DNA of 21,520 nucleotides from JADLGL01 sp964611195 (GTDB lineage: Bacteria; Pseudomonadota; Alphaproteobacteria; Rhizobiales; Kaistiaceae), in contig CAZSXA010000018.1 of assembly GCA_964611195.1 (NCBI GenBank), positions 1 through 21,520 on the forward strand. Direction: 5' to 3'. Each line of letters starts with the position of its first letter. Position 1 is the first letter of the stretch. This document shows positions 14,224-21,516 of this stretch, piece after piece. The notes under the pieces were generated by a model. It saw only the letters and a program-made list of their open reading frames with translations. It ran no database searches and had not been told where the DNA came from. The translations under genes were made by a program, and so were the position numbers.

Positions 14224-14781
14224 ATGGCTGCAGCAAAGAAGTCCGCCCCGAAGACCGAGTTCAAATCGGGCGAGCATGTGGTCTATCCGGCCCACGGCGT
14301 TGGCAAGATCGTGCGCCTGGAAAACCAGGAAGTCGCCGGCGCCAAGCTCGAGCTCTATGTCGTCTCGTTCGAGAAGGACAAGATGACCCTTCGCGTTCCG
14401 GTGCCGAAGGCGAAGTCGGTCGGCATGCGCAAGCTTGCCGACAACGATACCGTCGACAAGGCGCTCGAAACCGTCCGTGGCCGCGCCCGCGTGAAGCGCA
14501 CGATGTGGAGCCGGCGGGCGCAGGAATACGAGGCGAAGATCAACTCCGGCGATCTCCTATCCATTGCCGAGGTGGTCCGCGACCTCTATCGCTCCGACGC
14601 GCAGCCCGAGCAGTCCTATTCCGAGCGTCAGCTCTACGAGGCCGCGCTCGATCGCATGACCCGCGAGATCGCCGCCGTGGCGAAGATCTCGGAGACCGAG
14701 GCCGTGCAGAAGATCGAGGAGAACCTCGCCAAGAGCCCTCGCCGCGGGGCCAAGACCGAAGCGCAGGACAAGGCCGCCTAG
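14224..14781 (+). CDS. carD: CarD/CdnL family RNA polymerase-binding regulator
   Basis: CarD-type proteins bind the RNA polymerase beta subunit and stabilise open complexes at sigma-70 promoters, notably rRNA promoters. The 185-residue protein has a short basic N-terminus. The RNA-polymerase-interaction domain follows at about 14-70 (FKSGEHVVYPAHGVGKIV, ELYVVSFEKDKMTLRVPV). The rest is a helical DNA-binding domain. W95, in KRTMWSRR, matches the tryptophan that wedges into the upstream edge of the bubble in characterised homologues. The C-terminus is Lys/Ala-rich and disordered. AAGGAG lies ten bases before the ATG. It converges on the M48 peptidase gene with a 19-base gap. Global rather than local regulation is expected. 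Confidence 0.93.
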   Translation: MAAAKKSAPKTEFKSGEHVVYPAHGVGKIVRLENQEVAGAKLELYVVSFEKDKMTLRVPVPKAKSVGMRKLADNDTVDKALETVRGRARVKRTMWSRRAQEYEAKINSGDLLSIAEVVRDLYRSDAQPEQSYSERQLYEAALDRMTREIAAVAKISETEAVQKIEENLAKSPRRGAKTEAQDKAA

Positions 14782-14800
14782 GGCCGCCTAGGCCCCGTCC

Positions 14801-16252
14801 CTACTCAACGACGAGCTTGACGCTGGAGCCCGGTGCCGGATTGGTGCCGGGCTCCAGTCCGTTCAGGACCGCGAACAACAGCGCCGGGTTTTCCACGCCG
14901 CCCATCCGGCCCGCGAGTGACCCGGCCGAATCCCCGGCGCCGACGCGGACAACATCGATGCGGAGCGGGCGAAGGGCCGCGACCTCGGCCGCCGACAGCT
15001 GCCGGAACGTCCCGGCGATGGCCTCGGCGGAATCGGAGAAGGCCTGCGTATTGTTGTCGTTGGCGAAGATGAAGCGGTAGGTCGCCGTTCCGACGCGGAC
15101 AACGGTGATGCGGAAGGCCCAGCCGCCGGCGGCGGCCGAGGCGGAAGCCGCGGTGAGGCCGTTGACGGTGGTGGCGCGCACGGTCGAGGCGTCGAGGCCG
15201 TTGACCCAGCCGGAAAGCAGATAGTCCGTCAGCGACTGGTCGGCGGCCACGGCAACGGCGTCGAACCGCAGCGCCGTACCATCAGGTCCCGTGGCCAGCA
15301 CCGCTTCCTGTGTGTTGTCGAGCACGAAGCCGTCGGTGACGGTGAAGCCGATCGCGAGTTCGGCGTGGACGAAGCTGCGGCCGCGGACGAAGCCCTGCTC
15401 GATGTCATCGCCATAGATAACGCCCTCGATCGCCGTGAGATAACGGTTGCGGTCGGTGACGCCGGTGCCGACCGGACCGAACGCCTCGGCGGCGGCCACA
15501 GCGGCACTGATGCGATCCTGATTGGACGGGTGGCTGGCGAGGAATGCCGGGCGCTGATCCTGCCTGACCCCGAGCGACTGGCGATAATCCTCATAGCGGC
15601 TCATGGCGCCAAGAAACCGGGCTGCGGCATAAGGATCGTAGCCGGCGCGGGCGATGGTGCCGATGCCGATGGCGTCGGCCTCGAGTTCCTGTTGGCGGGA
15701 GAACGAGGCGAGGGTGCGCTGCGCCGTGACGACCGCCGCATCGCTCGTCCCGACGACGTCCTCGACCGCGTCATTGACGATGGCCGCCGTAAGCGCCTGG
15801 TCGCGCCGCTGGCCGGCGTGATCGGCCGTGACATGCGCCATCTCGTGGGCGAAGACGGCCGCGACTTCGGCCGCGTCGTTCGCCAGAGTCAGCAGGCCGC
15901 GCGTGACGTAGAGATAGCCCTCGGGCAGAGCAAAGGCGTTGACCGTCGCAGCGTTCAGGATCGTGATGGCATAGGTCCGGCTCGGATCGTCGGAGGCGGC
16001 AACGAGGCGGCTCGCGATCTGCGACAGGACGCGCTCGACCTCGGCGTCGCGGTAGACGCCGCCATAGGATTCAACGATTGCCGCATGCTGGGCGTTGGCC
16101 TCGGCGGATGCGCCGGGGAGCTGCACCGGTTCGGTCGGCAGTTCGGTCTCGAGGAGCGGCGTGCACGCGGCCAGGAACACAACCGCCGCCAGCGCGGCGA
16201 CCACGCCACGCCTGCTATCAGGCCGATATTGTCTAGTCCGCCACAGCCGCAT
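14801..16252 (-). CDS. M48 family metalloprotease lipoprotein
   Basis: This 483-residue secreted zinc peptidase is probably anchored as a lipoprotein: the lipobox LAAC puts the acylated Cys at 30. The M48 catalytic motif is HEMAH at 136-140, with the third ligand probably E191 in ELEADAIG. This places it near BepA/LoiP-type periplasmic proteases, which act on outer-membrane protein quality control; the role here is inferred. The C-terminal 50 residues (VVRVGAGDSAGSLAGRM, then FAVLNGL and PGSSVKLVVE) look like a degenerate LysM-type module. The ATG at 16252 overlaps the end of the nuclease-like gene by 20 bases, so translation is probably coupled in a kdsB-led operon. Confidence 0.9.
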   Translation of the reverse strand: MRLWRTRQYRPDSRRGVVAALAAVVFLAACTPLLETELPTEPVQLPGASAEANAQHAAIVESYGGVYRDAEVERVLSQIASRLVAASDDPSRTYAITILNAATVNAFALPEGYLYVTRGLLTLANDAAEVAAVFAHEMAHVTADHAGQRRDQALTAAIVNDAVEDVVGTSDAAVVTAQRTLASFSRQQELEADAIGIGTIARAGYDPYAAARFLGAMSRYEDYRQSLGVRQDQRPAFLASHPSNQDRISAAVAAAEAFGPVGTGVTDRNRYLTAIEGVIYGDDIEQGFVRGRSFVHAELAIGFTVTDGFVLDNTQEAVLATGPDGTALRFDAVAVAADQSLTDYLLSGWVNGLDASTVRATTVNGLTAASASAAAGGWAFRITVVRVGTATYRFIFANDNNTQAFSDSAEAIAGTFRQLSAAEVAALRPLRIDVVRVGAGDSAGSLAGRMGGVENPALLFAVLNGLEPGTNPAPGSSVKLVVE

Positions 16253-17024
16253 TGCCTGCGCTCAATACCTCGATTTGCCCGCCATGGTCGACCCCGATCC
16301 ATGGCCCGTCGCGTTGGGAAAGCCAGCCCCTTACCCGTATCAGTGCGCCGACAAGCTGGTCGAGTGTCCCTGCTTCGTTCTCAATGATATCGGCATCATC
16401 TGACCTGATTGTAACCGTCAAGTCCTCCGACCAGTTCCGGCCGAAATTAAGGTAGACCGTCGTTCCGGTCCGACCGATCGACTCGACGCGGCCCTCGACC
16501 ACCGCATAGCGGTCCGGGCCGTTGCGGATATCGGGCGACCAGGCGCCCGGAATCGCGTTGTCGTCCCAGTAACCTGCGCCGGTTTCGCGGCCCGCCTGCT
16601 CGAAGGCATGGAGCTCGGCAAGGCATTGACGCTCGTCGGCGGCGACCACGACGGCGTTGCCCGATTGCAGCAGTTCGGCCTGTATCCACCTGCCATCTGC
16701 GAGGAACGCCTGCGCGACGGCTCGACCATAGCGATCGCTTGCGACGTCGCCATGCATGAGGCGGATGTCTTGGCCGGCAGCGAGCGCTTCCAGCGCGGCG
16801 GTTCCGTCGTCGCCGGTGAGCGGCGCGATCGCCGCGAGCCGGACGGTATCGCCGCTCTCAAGCACCAAGGTGACGGCATCGGGGACGGAGGCGACGCGGC
16901 CCGTCGCGCCGGGCTCCAGATCGCACGATCCGGCGACGAGCGGTTCGGCAGCCGCAGCGAAGGGCGCAAGCAGCGCCACCAGAAGCGCGGCGCCGGCCGG
17001 GCTAGGGAATGCCGCGTCGCGCAA
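16233..17024 (-). CDS. Secreted thermonuclease-like protein, probably catalytically inactive
   Basis: The 263-residue product starts with a signal peptide (LLVALLAPFAAAAEP, cleavage near 26). It continues with an SNase-like domain (VRLAAIAP, then SDRYGRAVAQAFLADG) and a second OB-like segment (YLNFGRNWSEDLTVTI). Compared with staphylococcal nuclease, R62 and R101 match Arg35 and Arg87. The position of Glu43 is Leu or Thr, and the calcium-binding aspartates are absent. Nuclease activity is therefore doubtful. I chose TTG at 17024 because GGAG lies seven bases upstream and it yields a normal signal peptide. The frame is open to 17351, but that is kdsB coding sequence on the same strand. It overlaps kdsB by 23 bases and the M48 gene by 20. 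Confidence 0.8.
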   Translation of the reverse strand: MRDAAFPSPAGAALLVALLAPFAAAAEPLVAGSCDLEPGATGRVASVPDAVTLVLESGDTVRLAAIAPLTGDDGTAALEALAAGQDIRLMHGDVASDRYGRAVAQAFLADGRWIQAELLQSGNAVVVAADERQCLAELHAFEQAGRETGAGYWDDNAIPGAWSPDIRNGPDRYAVVEGRVESIGRTGTTVYLNFGRNWSEDLTVTIRSDDADIIENEAGTLDQLVGALIRVRGWLSQRDGPWIGVDHGGQIEVLSAGNAAVAD

Positions 17025-17790
17025 GCTCGCGCTCCACCATCGGCACGTCCTCGGGATGGTTGACCTCCCATTGAACGAGGCCGCGCGGATCGACCTCGAC
17101 CACCTTGATGGGACAGCCGATCTCGAGAAACCGCAATTGCTCGAGCGTCTCGGCCTGCTCCAGCGGCGTCGGCTCGGCCGCCATATAGGCTGCCAGCGCC
17201 CGCAGGCGGTAGGCATAAAGACCGAGATGCTGGAACACGGGCGTGTCGCCTCCCCGCTCGCTGAACGGGATGATCTGCTTGGAGAAATAGAGCGCCCGAC
17301 CGTCGGGGCTGAACACCGCCGTCGTCCCACCCTTCTTGCCGGCGGCGGCATCGGCGCGCATGCGCTGAAGATACTCCGGATCGAAGCGGATCACCGGGGT
17401 GGCGACGTCGAATGCGTCGTCCTCGGCGAGCGTTGCCGCCAGTTCCTCGACGATCCAGGGCGGGGTCAGCGGCGCATCGCCCTGCACGTTGACGATGATT
17501 TCGACGTCGATTGCCAGCGCGGCGACGGCCTCGGCGATGCGCTCGGTGCCGTTCCGGCAGGACTCGGACGTCATCGCCGCCTCGGCGCCGACGGCTTCGG
17601 CCTCGGCGGCGATCCGGTCGTCGTCGGTGGCGACGATGACACGCGCCGCGCCGGGCACGGCGCGGGCGGCCTCGACGCAGCGGGCGACGAGCGACTTCTT
17701 CTCGCCGGTGGCGCCCTTGAGCGGCGCGAGCGGTTTTCCGGGGAAGCGCGAGGATTGATAACGGGCGGGAATGACAATTGCGAACGCCAT
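17002..17790 (-). CDS. kdsB: 3-deoxy-manno-octulosonate cytidylyltransferase (CMP-Kdo synthetase)
   Basis: KdsB activates Kdo with CTP to CMP-Kdo, the donor for the inner core of lipopolysaccharide, in the cytosol. The 262-residue length is about normal for the family (about 245-260). The N-terminus is FAIVIPARYQSSRFPGKPLA, the nucleotide-binding signature. VNVQGDAPL and FDVATPVIRF follow, and the usual HLGLYAYR lies further on. The frame is open to 17919, but the family start is the ATG at 17790, with only a weak GGA ribosome site. It is divergent from kdsD (95 bases apart), which makes the upstream Kdo precursor. It leads an overlapping group with the nuclease-like and M48 genes. Confidence 0.94.
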   Translation of the reverse strand: MAFAIVIPARYQSSRFPGKPLAPLKGATGEKKSLVARCVEAARAVPGAARVIVATDDDRIAAEAEAVGAEAAMTSESCRNGTERIAEAVAALAIDVEIIVNVQGDAPLTPPWIVEELAATLAEDDAFDVATPVIRFDPEYLQRMRADAAAGKKGGTTAVFSPDGRALYFSKQIIPFSERGGDTPVFQHLGLYAYRLRALAAYMAAEPTPLEQAETLEQLRFLEIGCPIKVVEVDPRGLVQWEVNHPEDVPMVERELARRGIP

Positions 17791-17885
17791 GCTTATGTCC
17801 GTAGCACAAGCCTCGCCGCCGGTATCGATCCCGTGCGTGGGGCGCCATTCGCCGCTATGGTCGCGGTGAAGGAGCGGAAGCCGCC

Positions 17886-18911
17886 GTGAATCGTCCAGCC
17901 CAGCCCAGCACCGCGTCATCGGAGAGCGTTCCGGCGCTCGTCGAGCACGCCCGGACGTTGCTGAAGCGCCAATCGGCCGGCATCGACGCGCTGCGTGAAG
18001 CGCTCGGCGACAGCCTCGCCGAGGCGCTGGCGCTGATCGAAGCGCGCGTGCGCGACGGCACGGGCAGCCGCCGTGGCCGGCTGATCGTCACGGGCATCGG
18101 CAAGTCGGGCCTGATCGGCGCCAAGCTCGCCTCGACCTTCGCCTCCACCGGGACACCGTCCTTCTATCTCCACGCCGGCGAGGCGGCGCATGGCGATCTC
18201 GGCATGATCGCCGAGGAGGATGTTGTTTTGGCGATGTCGCGGTCCGGCGACAGCCGGGAGCTTTTTGCCGTGTCGGACTATTGCCGCGCCAACGGCACGG
18301 CGATGATCGCGATGACGGCCCGGGCGGACAGCCCCCTGGCAAAGGCGGCGACAACCTTGCTGCTGCTGCCCGATGTCGACGAGATCTGCCCCAACAATCT
18401 CGCGCCGACGACCTCGACGCTGATCATGCTGGCGCTCGGCGACGTGCTGGCGGTGATGCTGATGGAGCGACGCTCCTTCGCCGACGTCGATTTTGCGCAG
18501 TTCCACCCCGGCGGGAAGCTCGGCCGGCGGCTGGCGACGATCCGGCGCTATCTCGACGAGTTCGGCGCCGCCGCGCCGTCCGTTGCACCGGACGCGCCCA
18601 TCGACGAGGTCATTGGGGCGGTTGCTGACGGACGGAAAGGCTGCGTCGTCGTGCTGGAGCCGGCGAACGGGGCTCTCGCCGGGATTGTCACCGAAGGCGA
18701 TCTTCGGCGCGCCTATGACGCCGAGATGTTCGGCAAGCGGGCGCGTGACATCATGACGGTGAAGCCGGTGACGCTCGGCGTCGGCGATCTCGTCCGCGAT
18801 GCGGTCGATCTCATGACGGAGAAGCGGATCGCCAACATCGTTGTCCTCGACGGGCCGAAGGTCGTTGAGATTCTCGACCTCAAGGACCTGATGCAGCGCG
18901 GCTATCTCTGA
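17886..18911 (+). CDS. kdsD: D-arabinose-5-phosphate isomerase (KpsF/GutQ family)
   Basis: This enzyme converts ribulose-5-phosphate to arabinose-5-phosphate, the first step of Kdo synthesis. The 341-residue protein has a sugar-isomerase (SIS) domain at about 45-200 and two CBS domains at about 215-341. The SIS domain shows VTGIGKSGLIGAKLAST, HAGEAAHGDLG and AMSRSGDSREL. The CBS pair carries GIVTEGDLRRAYD and ANIVVLDG. This is the standard KdsD layout. The start is GTG at 17886, with GAAGGAG at 17868-17874 and GGAAG closer in. It is divergent from kdsB, so Kdo precursor and activation genes flank one promoter region. It could be named kpsF or gutQ, but the kdsB neighbour favours the lipopolysaccharide role. 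Confidence 0.93.
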   Translation: MNRPAQPSTASSESVPALVEHARTLLKRQSAGIDALREALGDSLAEALALIEARVRDGTGSRRGRLIVTGIGKSGLIGAKLASTFASTGTPSFYLHAGEAAHGDLGMIAEEDVVLAMSRSGDSRELFAVSDYCRANGTAMIAMTARADSPLAKAATTLLLLPDVDEICPNNLAPTTSTLIMLALGDVLAVMLMERRSFADVDFAQFHPGGKLGRRLATIRRYLDEFGAAAPSVAPDAPIDEVIGAVADGRKGCVVVLEPANGALAGIVTEGDLRRAYDAEMFGKRARDIMTVKPVTLGVGDLVRDAVDLMTEKRIANIVVLDGPKVVEILDLKDLMQRGYL

Positions 18912-18917
18912 CGCCCG

Positions 18918-19346
18918 TCAGGCGGACGCCGAGCCCCAGTGCTCGCGGTCGATCGACTTCGCCACCAGTTCCTCCAGAACGTCCATGTCCACATCGTCGA
19001 GCTTGTTGATGTAGAGGCAGGACTTGCCGGTCTTGTGCTTGCCGAGCCGCTGCATCAGCGGCCCGTAGTCGCGAAATCCGGGCATGATGTAGAGGACGAG
19101 ATTGGCCTTGCGCGGCGAGAAGCCGACCTTGAACCAGTCGCCCTCGCGGCCGCTCTCATACTTGTAGTGCGCCTCGCCGAAGCCGACGATCGACGTGCCC
19201 CAGAGCTTAGGCTTCTCGCCGGTGACACGCTCCATCATCGCCGCAACGGTGTGCGCGTCCTCGCGGCGGCGCTCGTTCTCCACGCTTTCGATGAACTCGG
19301 CGACCGGGGAAGCGGTCGGCCTGGTCTTCAGTTCCGCCTTGGCCAT
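18918..19346 (-). CDS. DUF1801 domain protein of unknown function
   Basis: The 142-residue cytosolic protein matches the DUF1801 (YdhG-like) pattern: VAEFIESVENERRREDAHTV at the start, then PKLWGTSIVGFGEAHYKYESG, FSPRKANLVLYIMPG, and a C-terminal DDVDMDVLEELVAKSIDREHW. KTGKSCLYINKL near 114-125 is the usual conserved block. No catalytic role is established for the family. I chose the ATG at 19346 because GGAGGGA lies upstream at good spacing. An ATG seven codons earlier (19367) lacks a ribosome site. It converges on kdsD with a six-base gap and is divergent from the P450 gene. Confidence 0.88.
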   Translation of the reverse strand: MAKAELKTRPTASPVAEFIESVENERRREDAHTVAAMMERVTGEKPKLWGTSIVGFGEAHYKYESGREGDWFKVGFSPRKANLVLYIMPGFRDYGPLMQRLGKHKTGKSCLYINKLDDVDMDVLEELVAKSIDREHWGSASA

Positions 19347-19473
19347 CGGACGTCCCTCCACGCGCATCCAGCAGAAGCGGCAAGCGTAGCGGGCGACCCG
19401 TTCCGCCGCCAGTCATCGGTGCGTGATTCCGCCGCCCGATCGGCGTATGGTTCCTGACAGAAGGGGCAGGCGA

Positions 19474-20859
19474 TTGCGGACCACCGCAGGACCCATTCCG
19501 GCGCGCGTGACGCCGCCGAGCGAGCCGTTGCCGACGCTGCGGTATTTGCGCACCGTCGTTCGCAACCCGCTCGAGGCTTGGCCCGAGGCCATCTATCGGC
19601 GCCCGACCTATCGCAGGCGTTTCCTCGGCGAGGACACGCTGTTCGTCATGGAGCCCGACCTCGTCAAGCAGGTGCTGATCGACGAGCCGGAGCGGTTCCG
19701 CAAGTCGGAGATGATGTTGCGGCTGCTCGAGCCGGCGCTCGGCAGCGGGCTCTTGAATGCGCATGGCGACCACTGGCGGCGGCAGCGCCGCGTCGTTGCG
19801 CCGGTGTTCCGGCCCGAGCGGATCCGGTCCTTCGTGCCAGCGATGATGGCCGCCGGCGCCCGGGCGGCCGATCGGCTTGCGGCGCTCAGCGACCACGCCG
19901 AAGTGTCGATCTCGCACGAAATGATGCGGACGACCTTCGAGGTCGTGGCCGAAACGATCCTCAACGGCGCCGACCGGCTCGACATCCCGGCGGTGGAGCA
20001 GGCGATCGGCGACTATCTCGGCGGCACCGGCTGGGTCGTCGCCTGGGCGCAGCTCGGCATGCCGAAGGGGTTTCCGTTCCCCGGCTCGCGGCGCGTTGCG
20101 CGGGCGCGCAACTATCTCCGTCGCATCACCGGCGAGATGGTCGCGGCGCGGCGGAGCGGGACGCCGCGCGACGACCTCGTGCAGGCGCTGATCGACGCGC
20201 GCGACGAGGAGACCGGCGAAGCGATCACCGACGGGGAGATCGTCGACAATCTCCTCACCTTCATCGCTGCCGGCCATGAGACGACGGCGCTGGCGCTCAC
20301 CTGGACGCTCTATCTTCTCAGCCTTCACCCGGACGTCGAGGCGCGTGCGCTCGCCGAGATCGAGGCGGTAGGCCGTGGACGCGGCCTTACCCCCGACGCG
20401 ATCGAGGAACTCGGCTACTGCCGCCAGGTGGTGCAGGAGGCGCTCCGGCTCTATCCGGCGGCGCCCTCGCTGCTGCGAACGCCGGTCGGTCCCGCCGAGA
20501 TCGGCGGCGAGATGGTCGACGAGAAGACCTCGATGTTCATCCCGATCTATTCGATCCACCGCCATCAGGGCCTGTGGGACGACCCCGACCGCTTCGACCC
20601 CGACCGCTTCCTGCCGGAGGCGGCGAAGGCGCGGCATCGCCTCGCCTATCTGCCGTTCGGCGGCGGACCGCGCGTCTGCATCGGGATGCAGTTCTCGCTG
20701 CTGGAGACGGTCGCGATCCTGGCTGAGCTCCTGCCGCGCGCCCGTTTCGTGCCGCCAGCCGAGACACCGGTCCCGGTCGCCCAGGTGACGCTCAGGCCGC
20801 GCGGCGGCATGCGGATGCGGGTGGCGCGGCGCGCCGAGGCGCCGGCGCGGGCGGCTTAG
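19474..20859 (+). CDS. Cytochrome P450
   Basis: This heme-thiolate monooxygenase has 461 residues from the chosen start and no membrane anchor, so it is probably soluble. The I-helix oxygen-binding motif is AGHETT (266-271), the K-helix ExxR is EALR (322-325), and the PDRFDPDRF segment follows. The heme loop is FGGGPRVCIG with the ligand Cys at about 402. Its overall style (HGDHWRRQRRVVAPVF, FGGGPRVCIGMQFSLLE) resembles class E P450s near the CYP4/CYP102 clans more than classic bacterial class I enzymes. No reductase gene is adjacent. The substrate is unknown; fatty acids or terpenoids are guesses. The start is TTG, with AAGGGG seven bases upstream. ATG at 19447 is the alternative. Its stop overlaps that of leuD. 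Confidence 0.93.
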   Translation: MRTTAGPIPARVTPPSEPLPTLRYLRTVVRNPLEAWPEAIYRRPTYRRRFLGEDTLFVMEPDLVKQVLIDEPERFRKSEMMLRLLEPALGSGLLNAHGDHWRRQRRVVAPVFRPERIRSFVPAMMAAGARAADRLAALSDHAEVSISHEMMRTTFEVVAETILNGADRLDIPAVEQAIGDYLGGTGWVVAWAQLGMPKGFPFPGSRRVARARNYLRRITGEMVAARRSGTPRDDLVQALIDARDEETGEAITDGEIVDNLLTFIAAGHETTALALTWTLYLLSLHPDVEARALAEIEAVGRGRGLTPDAIEELGYCRQVVQEALRLYPAAPSLLRTPVGPAEIGGEMVDEKTSMFIPIYSIHRHQGLWDDPDRFDPDRFLPEAAKARHRLAYLPFGGGPRVCIGMQFSLLETVAILAELLPRARFVPPAETPVPVAQVTLRPRGGMRMRVARRAEAPARAA

Positions 20860-21461
20860 ACCCAGGGACGGGCGACCGCCGCCTTCTCCTCATAGGAGGC
20901 GATCTTCGGCGCCTTCTCCAGCGTCAGACCGATATCGTCGAGGCCGTTCAAGAGGCAGTGCTTTTGGAACGGATCGACGTCGAACCTGATGACGCCGCCG
21001 TCCGGCCCATGAATCTCCTGGGCCTCGAGGTCGACAGTGAGCGTCGCGTTGGAGCCGCGCGAGGCGTCGTCCATCAGCTTCTCGAGCTCGTCCGGCGTGA
21101 CGACGATCGGCAGAATGCCGTTCTTGAAACAGTTGTTGTAGAAGATGTCGGCGAAGCTCGTGGAGATCACGCAGCGGATGCCGTGGTCGAGCAGCGCCCA
21201 GGGCGCGTGCTCGCGGCTCGACCCGCAGCCGAAATTGTCGCCGGCGACGAGGATCGTGGCGTTCTTGTAGGCCGGCTGGTTGAGGACGAAGTCGGCATTG
21301 TCCGAGCCGTCGTCATTGTAGCGCATCTCGGCGAAAAGGCCCTTGGCGAGGCCGGTGCGCTTCACCGTCTTCAGGTAGTCCTTGGGAATGATCATGTCGG
21401 TGTCGACATTGATCAGGTTCAGCGGCGCGGCGACGCCGGTGAGGGTGGTGAAGGCTTCCAT
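20856..21461 (-). CDS. leuD: 3-isopropylmalate dehydratase small subunit
   Basis: LeuD pairs with LeuC, the [4Fe-4S] subunit, to isomerise 2-isopropylmalate to 3-isopropylmalate in leucine synthesis. The 201-residue length is standard. The N-terminus is typical (LINVDTDMIIPKDYLK). The family signature NFGCGSSREHAPWAL lies at 76-90, and FADIFYNNCFKNGILP follows. GGAG lies seven bases before the ATG on the minus strand. leuC is not in the window; separate placement of leuC and leuD is common in alphaproteobacteria. Its TAA overlaps the P450 TAG on the opposite strand. A promoter candidate lies upstream at 21488-21516. Confidence 0.96.
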   Translation of the reverse strand: MEAFTTLTGVAAPLNLINVDTDMIIPKDYLKTVKRTGLAKGLFAEMRYNDDGSDNADFVLNQPAYKNATILVAGDNFGCGSSREHAPWALLDHGIRCVISTSFADIFYNNCFKNGILPIVVTPDELEKLMDDASRGSNATLTVDLEAQEIHGPDGGVIRFDVDPFQKHCLLNGLDDIGLTLEKAPKIASYEEKAAVARPWV

Positions 21462-21487
21462 CGCTTCGCTCCGTCCTTGGTGACGGT

Positions 21488-21516
21488 TAGATGTGCCGGC
21501 GCGGGCGCGGGGTCAA
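21488..21516 (-). promoter_or_regulatory. Putative promoter of leuD
   Basis: On the minus strand a good -35, TTGACC (21516-21511), is followed after 17 bases by a weak -10-like CATCTA (21493-21488). The leader would be about 20 bases. The -10 is poor, so confidence is moderate to low. Confidence 0.4.

Noticed and set aside
15365..16387. 340-codon plus-strand open frame opposite the M48 and nuclease-like genes
   Set aside because: Lipobox and HEMAH on the minus strand are decisive; the plus frame has no ribosome site or domain.
16756..17889. 377-codon plus-strand open frame opposite kdsB
   Set aside because: Antisense to the KdsB signature; compositionally a shadow.
17791..17919. N-terminal extension of kdsB to 17919
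   Set aside because: It adds 43 residues absent from the family and overlaps the start of divergent kdsD.
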